Assembly: GCA_934617065.1 (NCBI GenBank)
Contig: CAKTTY010000009.1
Coordinates: 1-24,725, forward strand
DNA length: 24,725 nt
Reading direction: 5' to 3'
Source of the DNA: an uncultured Eggerthellaceae bacterium
GTDB taxonomy: Bacteria; Actinomycetota; Coriobacteriia; Coriobacteriales; Eggerthellaceae
Positions 1 to 7,779 of the stretch are shown here, one piece after another. Made by a program: the position numbers and the translations under genes. Position 1 is the stretch's first letter. Each line of letters starts with the position of its first letter. Below the pieces are notes generated by a model. That model was not told the origin of the DNA, made no database searches, and worked only from the letters and a program-made list of their open reading frames with translations.

Positions 1-229
1 TGGAACGAGTTCCATATGCCCACCGAGTTCAGGCGGTAGCGGAAAGACCCCTTACACACTTTTTGAGCCATAACCCCAGATTGCTGTAATAGGGCAAATC
101 ATGCGAAAAACGCGCGAAACCTCCAGCGAGGGCAATGGGGAAAATCGCGTTAAAGAGGAGCGTAGGCAAGGCCGGACACTCATTTGCGTGTGCCCTTGGC
201 AGGGCCGACAAAGTCTAGACCCGTGCAGC
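1..229. other. Non-coding left edge, nothing recognised
   Basis: I see no credible gene here. The open frames on the minus strand lack ribosome binding sites and have no recognisable protein character. The very first bases form a perfect palindrome (TGGAACGAGTTCCA, 1-14), too short and isolated to name. Confidence 0.4.
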
Positions 230-299
230 AAAAAGCCGGTCTCCAGATGAACCGCCACATATGGGCATAATTCTGAACTGAAGACCGGCCTTGTTTTTT
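230..299. terminator. Long-loop inverted repeat with T-runs on both sides; likely tRNA-Gly terminator
   Basis: GCCGGTCT (235-242) and AGACCGGC (282-289) form an 8-bp stem with a 39-nt loop. On the minus strand, downstream of the tRNA, the stem is followed by five T; on the plus strand it is followed by TTGTTTTTT. This fits a bidirectional intrinsic terminator ending the tRNA transcript, although the loop is longer than usual. Confidence 0.45.
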
Positions 300-303
300 C
301 TTC

Positions 304-378
304 TGGAGCGGGTGACGGGACTCGAACCCGCGCATGCGAGCTTGGGAAGCTCGTGCCTTACCACTTGGCGACACCCGC
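304..378 (-). tRNA. tRNA-Gly (anticodon CCC)
   Basis: Read on the minus strand, a 7-bp acceptor stem (GCGGGTG / CACCCGC) encloses a D-arm, an anticodon stem CGAGC/GCTCG with loop TTCCCAA, and a T-arm containing GGTTCGAGTCC. The 7-nt loop puts CCC at positions 34-36, which decodes GGG (glycine). Discriminator T is followed by an encoded CCA (plus-strand TGG at 304-306). All cloverleaf parts are visible, so the call is firm. It stands alone, with no second tRNA next to it, and a T-rich inverted repeat follows it. Confidence 0.93.
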
Positions 379-516
379 GCAAGACCTAATGCTAGCACAA
401 TGCTCGTAAGAAATGTCCGCGACTAAGCTACGCATCCACTCAAAACGCAAAGCCCGTTCTCGCCGAATGGCGCCCCGCCGCCTTTTGGGCGGATGGCATC
501 GACGCCGCCCAACAGC

Positions 517-677
517 GCGACCCCTAACGGTTGGCGCCGCCGCTCGGCGGCCTTGCGACTTCCGGTGGACAGCGCCGCCGCCGCTCAGCAGCCCCGCGAT
601 TCCCAACGGACGGCGTCTCACCGCTCAACAACCCCCGCGATTCCCAGCGGACGGCGCTTCACCGCCCAACAGTCCTG
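517..677. repeat. Degenerate 41-bp tandem repeat
   Basis: Units start at the recurring GCGA(C/T)T at 555, 596 and 637, exactly 41 bp apart, with a shorter 38-bp unit starting at 517. Units 596 and 637 are nearly identical (GCGATTCCC, then CGGACGGCG, then CACCGC). Related but decayed C-rich copies continue to about 760. The period is not a multiple of three and the frames show no protein character, so this is an intergenic repeat and not a coding one. Confidence 0.7.
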
Positions 678-840
678 CACCCCCCCCTAGCGGATGTTGT
701 CGACACTACCCGGCGGCCCTTTGACCCCCCCCGGCGGACGCCGACATTATTGTCGCTGGTTGTACCCGTGGTGCCAGCATACGTGCTACCGGCGCCTTGC
801 ATCTCGCTGCTGCCCCGCCGAACAGCGCCTTGCCAGCTGC

Positions 841-1122
841 GCGTCAAATGGCGCGCGGTGTGTTCCCCTCGGCGTCTGAACATGGCAATGAATCGCCGTC
901 GTGTATTCCCTGAGAGGCCCCGGACAGGGAAAAGGACACTTCGCGGCAATATATCACCGCTATGTATTCAAATAAAGCTAATCATGGCAAGAATTGATCC
1001 CCATGTATTCGTTTTGCCGTGCAAAATGCCGTTAGGGAATACATCGAGCGAAGATCTTGCCGCCAAGGGGCGTTATTTTCGTCCTGAGCCCCCAAATCAT
1101 GCATAGCGCGAAGATCTTGCCA
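841..1122. repeat. Complex repeat array A (direct then inverted copies of a ~27-bp unit)
   Basis: A unit beginning TGGCAAGAT and ending ATGTATTCC occurs as direct copies at 883, 944 and 985 and as inverted copies at 1035-1062 and 1095-1122; a weaker direct copy sits at 841-867. The outer copies face each other, so the block has inverted-repeat ends. The same arrangement with nearly the same spacings recurs at 10744-11027 (array B). No open frame with gene character runs through it. Confidence 0.75.
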
Positions 1123-1510
1123 CTCCCCGCCACCCCTCCGATCGCGGCCATTCAGCTTCGCAGCCTCGTCGACCCCTTGCCGCCTCGTCATCGTTATTCG
1201 CCATATCGGACGCGGTTTCTTGCCACCCTTGTCGCCCCGTGCAACCCCCGTCGCCCCCCATCCTGGCCCTTCAGCCTCGCAGTCTGCTGCAGCTTCCGCG
1301 CTCCCGTGTTGCCTCTTTAGTCCCACAGTTCGTCGCTGCTTCCGCACCCCCCGTGCCGCCTTGTCGGCCTGGAACTTCCGCATCCTGCGCGCCGTTATCG
1401 TGATTCTTATGTTGTGGCTGGTGCGAGAAACGTTCAGCGGTCTTTTGTTGGGGTAGGCTGGAACCGTTATTGTTGCGCTGCTGCTGAAGCGCGTTTTCCG
1501 ATTTGCCAAC
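1123..1510. other. Non-coding, C-rich intergenic stretch
   Basis: This stretch between repeat array A and the HAD phosphatase gene is C-rich. It has overlapping short frames on both strands but none with a ribosome binding site or recognisable product. Short motifs such as TTCAGC(C/T)TCGCAG recur (about 1150 and 1271), suggesting decayed repeats. The promoter of the downstream gene should lie here but I cannot pick one with confidence. Confidence 0.4.
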
Positions 1511-1524
1511 GAAAGGGGCAGGCT

Positions 1525-2190
1525 ATGAGTGCCAAGGCAGGTATGCCTGAAATCGACGGATTCATTTTCGATATGGACGGAACGCTCTTGCACACGCTTC
1601 CTGATTTGGCGGCGGTCACCAACAAGGCTTTGGAGCTGGAAGGCTTTCCTCCCCATACCGAAGAGCAAATCCGTACGTTTGTGGGTAATGGTGCTTTGGC
1701 TCTAGCGCGCTTGGCAGTGCCCGATGGGGCTACCGAAGAGCAGGTCGAAAAGGTGTTTCGCAATTTTAAGGGCCTGTATGGCGAATTCGGTTTGAGCCTG
1801 ACGAGCGAATTCGAGGGGATGACGGAAACCCTCAAAGAGCTCCATGCTCGCGGGAAGAAGCTGGGTATCATGTCCAACAAATTTGAAGGCGGCGTGAAAG
1901 ACGTGGAGGCGAAGTTCTTCCCCGGCTTGTTTGATGTTTCCCACGGTGAAACCGACACTATTCCGCGCAAGCCCGATCCTGATGGGCTCTTGCTGTGCGC
2001 AAGGGAAATGGGCCTCGACCCTGCTCGCTGTGCGTATTTCGGCGATTCGCACACCGATCTTATAGCAGCGCATAATGCCGGCATGCTTGCGGTTGGTGTT
2101 ACATGGGGCTATCAGCCGCTCGAAACGCTCAAAACGGGCAACCCCGACGTGCTTATAGACGCACCTGTCGACATCCTGCAATTTGCCTAG
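1525..2190 (+). CDS. HAD-family hydrolase, phosphoglycolate phosphatase-like
   Basis: This 221-aa protein carries the full set of haloacid dehalogenase motifs: motif I FDMDGTLL with nucleophile Asp16 and Asp18, motif II IMSNK, a motif III lysine in RKPDP, and motif IV GDSHTD. The small helical cap between motifs I and II is that of the phosphoglycolate phosphatase/PGMB branch (subfamily IA). The expected role is cytosolic, Mg-dependent hydrolysis of a small phosphate ester such as 2-phosphoglycolate. Specificity in this branch is not readable from sequence, so pyrophosphatase or beta-phosphoglucomutase-like activity is possible. The frame stays open upstream to 1414, but GAAAGGGGCAGG lies just before ATG 1525, which I take as the start. 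It is separated from the helicase by 400 nt and appears to be a single-gene unit. Confidence 0.85.
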   Translation: MSAKAGMPEIDGFIFDMDGTLLHTLPDLAAVTNKALELEGFPPHTEEQIRTFVGNGALALARLAVPDGATEEQVEKVFRNFKGLYGEFGLSLTSEFEGMTETLKELHARGKKLGIMSNKFEGGVKDVEAKFFPGLFDVSHGETDTIPRKPDPDGLLLCAREMGLDPARCAYFGDSHTDLIAAHNAGMLAVGVTWGYQPLETLKTGNPDVLIDAPVDILQFA

Positions 2191-2575
2191 AGCGTAGTTT
2201 GGCGGGAAGAATGCTCGTGGCGCGTTAATTGGCTAATGCCCGCATGGCGAGGAGCGAGGTCTGCTACATTTCGGTCAGCGTTCGGTTGGCATGGGGCTGA
2301 GCTTGGCTGCTTCTGCCTTGCATTCAGTTGGCGCGTGACGGCGCCTGACACCATCTGGCTGGCGCCCCAACGGATGGGTGGAACTGGCTTGTTTTGGCTA
2401 GTGCTCGGTTGGTGAAGGAGGGACCTGGTTCGTTTCGGATGGCGCGATGCAGGCATGCACCTTAGGCGCTTTCCTGTTCGGCATGGGCAGGCTCGGCATG
2501 CCCTAGTTAGCGCCTAGGGAACCTCGCCGTTTCGTGAGCGGTTGGCGCGTTGAAAGCTTTAAAGATCAAACACTT
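2191..2575. other. Gene-free spacer with decayed TTGGC-type repeats
   Basis: No gene is supported in this 400-nt gap. Short versions of CGGTTGGC recur about every 30-60 bases (for example near 2283, 2326, 2406 and 2540), giving the impression of a worn repeat. An 89-codon open frame on the minus strand has no ribosome binding site and no recognisable character. Confidence 0.35.
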
Positions 2576-2590
2576 TGAAAGGATCCCTTG

Positions 2591-5179
2591 GTGGACTCTG
2601 CAGAATTTGAAATAGAGGAATCTTCCGAAATCGATGAATCAAGCAGCGATTTCGGCTCATTGGGCGCATTGGCCCCTGCTTGGCGCGAAGGCGATGCGAT
2701 CAGCGAGGAAGAAGCTCTCGAGACGTTTTATGAATGGCTCGCCGATCACGACATCGACTTGTGGCCCCACCAGGATGAGGCGCTGATGAGCCTCATGGTG
2801 GGCGATCACGTTATTCTGGGAACGCCAACCGGCTCAGGAAAGTCGATGGTCGCCATCGGCATGATGTTCATGGCATTGTGCTCGGGCAAACGCGCGTTCT
2901 ACACGGCTCCCATCAAAGCGCTCGTAAGCGAGAAGTTCTTTGGTTTGGTGAATATGTTGGGGCGTGAAAATGTGGGTATGATCACGGGAGATTCCCAGAT
3001 CAACCCGCAGGCTCCTGTCATCTGTTGTACGGCTGAGATCTTGGCAAACCAGGCGCTTCGCGAAGGCGAATGGTCGGATGTCGGTTGCGTGGCAATGGAT
3101 GAATTCCATTTCTACAGCGATCCCGACCGCGGTTGGGCTTGGCAGGTTCCGCTGCTCACGCTTCCCCATACGCAATTCCTTCTTATGAGCGCGACGCTGG
3201 GAGATGTTTCTCAGATTGCGCAGGCCCTGGAGTCGAAAACGGGAACGACGGTAGATGTGATTGCCGATGCTCCGCGCCCTGTTCCCCTGGAATACAAGTA
3301 CGAGCTTATGTCGCTTGAGGGCACGGTTGAGCTGGCCTTGCGTAACAACGAAGGCCCCCTTTACATAGTGCATTTCTCACAAGATGCCGCCCTCGCTTCG
3401 GCGCAGGCACTTTCGAGCTTCGGCGTAACCAGCAAGGAACAGCGCGAGCAGATCAAGGCCACGCTGGGGGCGGGCAAGTTTACCACTCAGTTCGGCAGAA
3501 CGCTGAAGCGCTTGCTGCTTAGCGGCATTGGCGTGCATCACGCCGGAATGCTGCCGCGCTATCGTTTGCTGGTGGAAAAACTTGCCCAGCAGGGGTTGCT
3601 GCCGGTAATTTGCGGCACCGACACGTTAGGTGTTGGCATCAACGTGCCCATTCATACTGTGGTACTTACGCAGCTCACCAAGTTCGATGGCCATAAAATG
3701 CGTCGTCTGCGTAGTCGCGAATTCCACCAAATTGCAGGGCGTGCTGGCCGTTCCGGTTTTGACACCGAGGGCGTGGTTGTTTCCTTGGCGCCGGAGTTCG
3801 AGATTGAGAACGCCAAACTTCTGGCAAAGGCAGGAGACGACCCCAAGAAGCGCCGCAAAGTGAAGCGCAAGAAGCCCCCTGAGGGTTTTGTGGTGTGGAA
3901 CGAAGACGCCTTCAACCGCCTAATTGCTGCTGCGCCTGAAACGCTGACTCCCCGTATGCGCATCACCCATTCGATAGTTTTGGCTGAAGTTGAACAGGGC
4001 GGCGACGCCCGTGCTCGCGTCGACCAGCTGATCGACGACTCGCTCCAAAAGCCCGAAGACAAGCTGAAGTTGAAAGTGCGCGCCAGCGAGGTATTCCGCA
4101 CCCTTATCGATGCGGGGGTTGTTGAGATAGAAGAGGATGAAAATGGCGATCCCGACTACTACGTAACTATGGATTTGCCTGAAGATTTTGCTCTTGACCA
4201 GCCTCTTTCTCCATTTTTGCTTGCAGCGCTCGAACTGCTCGACCCAGAAAGCGAAACCTACACCTACGACATCATTTCTATGGTCGAGGCAACGCTCGAA
4301 GACCCGCGTCAGGTCCTGCGCGCGCAGGAACGCAAAGCGAAAGATGCCGCTATGGCAGCTATGAAAGCCGATGGCGTTGAGTACGAGGAACGCCTTGATC
4401 GCATTGCGGAGGTAACGTATCCGCGCCCCCTGCGCGAACTGCTGTTTGCCGCTTTCGACAAGTATTGCGAGTCGGTGCCTTGGGCGCGCGATTATTACGT
4501 GCGTCCGAAATCGGTTTTACGAGACATGTTGGAATCAGCTGCCGATTTCAAGGGCTATATCCAGAAGCTGGGCATTATGCGCTACGAAGGTGCGCTGCTT
4601 CGCTATCTTTCAGAAGCGTATCGTGCGCTTGATCGTACCCTTCCGTTTGATAAGCGCAGCGAAGAAATGGAAGACATTATCGCTTGGCTCGGTTTGGTGG
4701 TGCGTTCGGTCGACTCCAGCTTGGTGGATGAATGGGAGCAGGCGGGCCAAGAGCTCGATGCCCGTCCGCCCGAGGCAAAGGATGCCGTGGTCCACGATCG
4801 CCGTGGTCTTACCGTGCTGGTGCGCAACGCTCTGTTCCGCCGAGTGCGCCTTGCTGCGGCAGACGATCACGAGGCTTTGGGTGAGGCCGACGTTGATAAC
4901 GGGTTCCCTGCTCACAAATGGCGTGCGGCATTGGACGAATACTACGATGCTCATGAAGACGTGCTTATCGATGCGGATGCCCGCTCAATGGCATTCTTGG
5001 CTATCGATGAATCCGACGAGGATGCGGAGCACGTATGGCACGTGCAGCAAACCTTCAGCGATCCTGACGGCGATCATGATTTTGCCATCCGTGCCGATGT
5101 TGATCTTGACGCAACCCAAGAAGGCGACGGTGTGGTGTTCGAAAACTACAAAGTCGGCTTCATAGAGGACTTGCTGTAG
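2591..5179 (+). CDS. Ski2-like DExH RNA helicase with DUF3516-type C-terminal region
   Basis: This 862-aa superfamily 2 helicase shows Walker A GTPTGSGKS (about residues 77-85), DEFH box (about 170), SAT motif (about 200), GVHHAGMLP, DTLGVGIN, and motif VI QIAGRAGRSG (about 380). This is the Ski2/Mtr4-like pattern. The long acidic C-terminal half, without recognisable nuclease motifs, matches the layout of actinobacterial helicases with a DUF3516 domain, thought to act on RNA. The first 35 residues are very acidic. Two starts are possible: TTG at 2588 and GTG at 2591; GAAAGGA (2577-2583) is 4 nt from the first and 7 nt from the second, so I prefer GTG 2591. A strong hairpin terminator follows at 5248. 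It looks monocistronic. Substrate and cellular role cannot be inferred. Confidence 0.9.
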   Translation: MDSAEFEIEESSEIDESSSDFGSLGALAPAWREGDAISEEEALETFYEWLADHDIDLWPHQDEALMSLMVGDHVILGTPTGSGKSMVAIGMMFMALCSGKRAFYTAPIKALVSEKFFGLVNMLGRENVGMITGDSQINPQAPVICCTAEILANQALREGEWSDVGCVAMDEFHFYSDPDRGWAWQVPLLTLPHTQFLLMSATLGDVSQIAQALESKTGTTVDVIADAPRPVPLEYKYELMSLEGTVELALRNNEGPLYIVHFSQDAALASAQALSSFGVTSKEQREQIKATLGAGKFTTQFGRTLKRLLLSGIGVHHAGMLPRYRLLVEKLAQQGLLPVICGTDTLGVGINVPIHTVVLTQLTKFDGHKMRRLRSREFHQIAGRAGRSGFDTEGVVVSLAPEFEIENAKLLAKAGDDPKKRRKVKRKKPPEGFVVWNEDAFNRLIAAAPETLTPRMRITHSIVLAEVEQGGDARARVDQLIDDSLQKPEDKLKLKVRASEVFRTLIDAGVVEIEEDENGDPDYYVTMDLPEDFALDQPLSPFLLAALELLDPESETYTYDIISMVEATLEDPRQVLRAQERKAKDAAMAAMKADGVEYEERLDRIAEVTYPRPLRELLFAAFDKYCESVPWARDYYVRPKSVLRDMLESAADFKGYIQKLGIMRYEGALLRYLSEAYRALDRTLPFDKRSEEMEDIIAWLGLVVRSVDSSLVDEWEQAGQELDARPPEAKDAVVHDRRGLTVLVRNALFRRVRLAAADDHEALGEADVDNGFPAHKWRAALDEYYDAHEDVLIDADARSMAFLAIDESDEDAEHVWHVQQTFSDPDGDHDFAIRADVDLDATQEGDGVVFENYKVGFIEDLL

Positions 5180-5247
5180 TTCGCCCCCCTCTGCCCGCTC
5201 GGCAAGGACGGTGCGGCTACCGCTCAAGCCACCCATTCCGCTGTTCG

Positions 5248-5276
5248 AAAAGGCTCGCCTTGCGCGAGCCTTTTCT
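5248..5276 (+). terminator. Intrinsic terminator after the helicase gene
   Basis: An 11-bp stem AAAAGGCTCGC / GCGAGCCTTTT with loop CTTGC, ending in TTTTCT. It lies 69 nt after the helicase stop codon. Confidence 0.85.
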
Positions 5277-5280
5277 CATG

Positions 5281-5569
5281 CGCTGCATTGCTTCATGCCT
5301 TAGAAGAAGATTTGCTTCGCAAATCTAACAGGATGAGTGTCCAGAGAGGTACCCACAGCAACCGCACCGCCCTTACCGAGCTCGATTCCCTCAGCCCAGC
5401 AGAATCCAGAACTACCCTAACGGGGGCGGCCCGAGTCGGGTAGTTTGCGAGCGCTGGTGCTTACCTATCCGGTAGCCTTCAGGCGGCGGCTAGTCTGCGA
5501 AATGCACTCTGAAAGCATCTCCTGAATGATTTTCCGCAGGAAAATCTTCTTCAAATGTATGAAGCAGCG
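5281..5569. repeat. Long-range inverted repeat, arms 5291-5313 and 5542-5564
   Basis: The arms share CTTCAT and GAAGAAGATTT separated by 6 unmatched bases on each side, and CGCTG/CAGCG extends the match at the outer ends. The left arm overlaps a tight hairpin AGATTTGC-TTC-GCAAATCT (5308-5326). A local hairpin AACTACCC/GGGTAGTT (5410-5445) lies between the arms. No gene is visible inside. Confidence 0.6.
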
Positions 5570-5654
5570 ACCGCACGAAAAAGGCCCCGTCAAAGACGGG
5601 GCCTTTTGAGCAGGGTAGCGGGTGCGTTGAGCAGACCCACCGCCGCCTGAAGGC
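5475..5654. repeat. Second inverted repeat, perfect 15-bp arms 5475-5489 and 5640-5654
   Basis: GCCTTCAGGCGGCGG and its exact complement enclose the galE terminator. After a 3-base mismatch, the match continues with GTCTGC/GCAGAC. The repeat interleaves with the 5281-5569 pair, so both stems together would form a pseudoknot-like arrangement. Confidence 0.65.
5578..5607 (-). terminator. galE terminator (bidirectional)
   Basis: A perfect 13-bp stem AAAAGGCCCCGTC / GACGGGGCCTTTT with a 3-nt loop. On the minus strand it ends in five T and sits 95 nt after the galE stop, so it most likely ends galE transcription; it can also stop plus-strand read-through. Confidence 0.85.
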
Positions 5655-5701
5655 GGACGAGCCGAAGCAGCCAGCGCCCGGAAGCGGACGGTCGGAAAAA
5701 C

Positions 5702-6829
5702 CTACTCGTTGTATCCGTTGGGATTGTTTGACTGCCAGCGCCAGGAATCTTCGCACATGCGTGCCAAGTCGTATTCGGCAACCCAGCCCAGTTCTTCGCG
5801 TGCCTTGTCGCAGGCAGCGTAGTTGGTGGCAATGTCGCCGGGGCGACGGGGGCAGATCTTGTAAGGGAGTTCCTTGCCGCATGCCTTTTCGAAGGCGTGG
5901 ATAACATCAAGAACGGAAGAACCCGTGCCTGTGCCCAGGTTGAAGATGGCAACACCGGTGCGGGTGCCGTCTTCGGTGCTTGCGCCTTCGATGGAACCAA
6001 GGCCGATGGCCTTGCCCGTGCCAACCTTACCGCCCATGAAATCGAGAGCCTTCACATGACCGCGTGCCAGGTCAACGACGTGGATGTAGTCGCGTACGCC
6101 GGTGCCGTCGGGGGTGGGGTAGTCGTTACCGAACACCTGGATGCATTCCAGTTTTCCGACGGCAACCTGGGCAACGTAGGGGAGCAGGTTGTTCGGGATG
6201 TCTTTCGGATCTTCGCCGATGCGACCGGAAACGTGGGCGCCGATGGGGTTGAAGTAGCGAAGCAGAACAACGTTCCATTCGCTGTCAGCGCGGTAGAAGT
6301 CGGTCAGGATGCGCTCGAGCATGACCTTGGTTTCGCCGTAAGGATTGGTTGCTTCGTGAAGCGGGCACTCTTCGGTGATCGGAATCATCTCGGGCTCGCC
6401 GTAAACCGTTGCGGAAGAAGAGAAGATGATGTTCTTTACGCCGTGGCTGCGAGCTACGTCAAAGAGCACCAGCGAACCGGCTACGTTGTTCCAGTAGTAT
6501 TCGAGCGGCTTCTGCGTGGATTCACCCACAGCCTTGAAGCCGGCAAAATGGATGATGGCGTCGATGTCGTTCTCGGAGAACACGCGCTCGCATGCTTCAC
6601 GATCGAGGATGGAAGCCTCGACGAACTTCAGCTGTTCGGCGTTGGCGCCGGAAAGCTCGCGAATGCGGTCGACCGCGGTAACGCAGGAATTGGAAAGGTC
6701 GTCCAGGATGACGACGTTGTAGTTTTGCTCAAGCAGCTCGACGCAGGTGTGGCTGCCGATGAAGCCGGCACCGCCGGTAACCAGGATGGTCTGGGCGCTG
6801 TGCTCGCCGGCAAGGCTTTTGTTGGACAT
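5702..6829 (-). CDS. galE: UDP-glucose 4-epimerase
   Basis: GalE interconverts UDP-glucose and UDP-galactose using tightly bound NAD; it links the Leloir pathway with cell-surface glycan synthesis. The 375-aa extended short-chain dehydrogenase has the NAD motif TGGAGFIG (residues 18-25), SSSATVYG with catalytic Ser139, and YGETK with Tyr164 and Lys168. The Ser-Tyr spacing of 25 equals that in the E. coli enzyme. It is longer than the usual ~338 residues: there is a 12-residue N-terminal extension and an insertion of about 18 residues (SIEGASTEDGTRTG) just before the NLGTG motif. The start ATG has AAAGG upstream. It is monocistronic, with its own terminator, and converges on the helicase gene. 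Confidence 0.95.
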   Translation of the reverse strand: MSNKSLAGEHSAQTILVTGGAGFIGSHTCVELLEQNYNVVILDDLSNSCVTAVDRIRELSGANAEQLKFVEASILDREACERVFSENDIDAIIHFAGFKAVGESTQKPLEYYWNNVAGSLVLFDVARSHGVKNIIFSSSATVYGEPEMIPITEECPLHEATNPYGETKVMLERILTDFYRADSEWNVVLLRYFNPIGAHVSGRIGEDPKDIPNNLLPYVAQVAVGKLECIQVFGNDYPTPDGTGVRDYIHVVDLARGHVKALDFMGGKVGTGKAIGLGSIEGASTEDGTRTGVAIFNLGTGTGSSVLDVIHAFEKACGKELPYKICPRRPGDIATNYAACDKAREELGWVAEYDLARMCEDSWRWQSNNPNGYNE

Positions 6830-7064
6830 ATGCGTTGCCTTTCATTGGTATATAGACACAAGAAGGATACCACCAGCGGTTGCAGCGCGCGGTGCGCGCA
6901 GGAATTCAACAGAAGCCGAGGTTTGTTAACTCTTGTTTCATGGCTTGGCATTGCGCAATGCTCGGCAAAGAAAGGGTTGTTGGCTTTTAGCGTGCTAAGT
7001 GCTCGATTGCCATTGCTCTTCGTTTCGTGCAGTACCTCGATAGATTGTTGGGTGTTAGAGTCCG

Positions 7065-7523
7065 CTACATTTTAGGCAGCGTTTTCAAAAGCCCCCAGGC
7101 TTTGTGTTTGCCCGCTTCGGTGGAAATAAGGGCATCAAGGTCTTCGAAACAGCGGCAATCGCGGCCTAGCAGAAGCGTTTTCGCCTCAATGGCAAGGGGC
7201 GTGTTGTAGCAGCGCGAAAGCGCCTCGGTGCTGGCATGGCTCGTGGAGACAACGCAGAACGGGTCGATGCCTTCGATAAGGGTGAATAGGTCGCCAGAAG
7301 CATCGGGTTTGCCTGCGGCGGCGGTTTGGGCCCAGCCGATCGCCTGCGGTGCGTACCCAAGCGCCTTAAAGCTTGCGGTAAGTGCGCGCTTTGTTTCTTC
7401 GGTGGGTTCTTCGACGGAGACGATAATCGCCGCAGCTCCTATGGGGCCATGATACGTTCCCTGGAACGAATCAACATGGCTTTGCACGATGCGCTCGTAT
7501 ATTGTTGGCTGCGGCGTGGGCAT
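7065..7523 (-). CDS. Hypothetical protein (152 aa)
   Basis: I do not recognise this protein. It is a soluble 152-aa polypeptide with no signal peptide or membrane segment, containing an alternating beta/alpha pattern (GAAAIIVSVEEP, then a helix TKRALTASFKALG, then FTLIEGIDPFCVVST), and a C-terminal GRDCRCFEDLDALIS segment. The frame extends to a GTG at 7538, but that codon would bury the excellent AAGGAGG box; ATG 7523, 5 nt after that box, is the better start. It lies upstream of galE on the same strand with a 235-nt gap, so the two are probably separate units. It diverges from the nikR cluster. Confidence 0.75.
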   Translation of the reverse strand: MPTPQPTIYERIVQSHVDSFQGTYHGPIGAAAIIVSVEEPTEETKRALTASFKALGYAPQAIGWAQTAAAGKPDASGDLFTLIEGIDPFCVVSTSHASTEALSRCYNTPLAIEAKTLLLGRDCRCFEDLDALISTEAGKHKAWGLLKTLPKM

Positions 7524-7610
7524 GGCGTCCTCCTTCACTGCTTAGGATGATAGCGAGATTCGTTGCTGTTGAGGGCGACGAGCTGCTTCAATGTCCCCAA
7601 AATCAGCCAG

Positions 7611-7636
7611 TCACACAAAATGTGAAAAAATTCACA
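7611..7636 (+). promoter_or_regulatory. CRP/FNR-type palindrome upstream of the nikR cluster
   Basis: TGTGAAAAAATTCACA (7621-7636) is a perfect TGTGA-N6-TCACA site, the classic CRP-family consensus. It overlaps a second palindrome, TCACACAAAATGTGA (7611-7625). If TGATAAC (7654-7660) is the -10 region, the site would be centred close to -40, the place of a class II activator; that promoter assignment is inference. The site could also serve the diverging minus-strand gene. Confidence 0.5.
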
Positions 7637-7697
7637 CCGTTGAACGAAAACGGTGATAACTTCATTCCGACAGCACCATAATAAGAAGACGCAGCGC

Positions 7698-7737
7698 ATC
7701 GATTGGTGTCTGCCAAAGAGGCTTCGCCTCAATCGAT
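7698..7737 (+). other. Structured leader hairpin before the 84-aa gene
   Basis: An outer stem ATCGATTG/CAATCGAT encloses a tight hairpin GAGGC-TTC-GCCTC (7718-7730). It ends 42 nt before the start codon and is not followed by a T-run, so it is a leader structure or operator and not a terminator. Confidence 0.45.
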
Positions 7738-7779
7738 AACCAAAGAAAGCAATGCTTTCCCCCAATAAAAGGAGTCGCT

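Noticed and set aside
413..1106. Overlapping 100-190-codon frames in the left spacer (proline/arginine-rich)
   Set aside because: They run across a 41-bp tandem repeat, whose period breaks the reading frame, and across repeat array A; no start signals.
883..1122. Array A as a CRISPR array
   Set aside because: Units are degenerate, differ in spacing, and occur in both orientations; CRISPR repeats are near-identical, evenly spaced and all direct.
5897..7075. A 392-codon open frame antisense to galE
   Set aside because: It is in codon register with galE, whose motifs are unmistakable on the minus strand; the plus-strand frame lacks a ribosome binding site.
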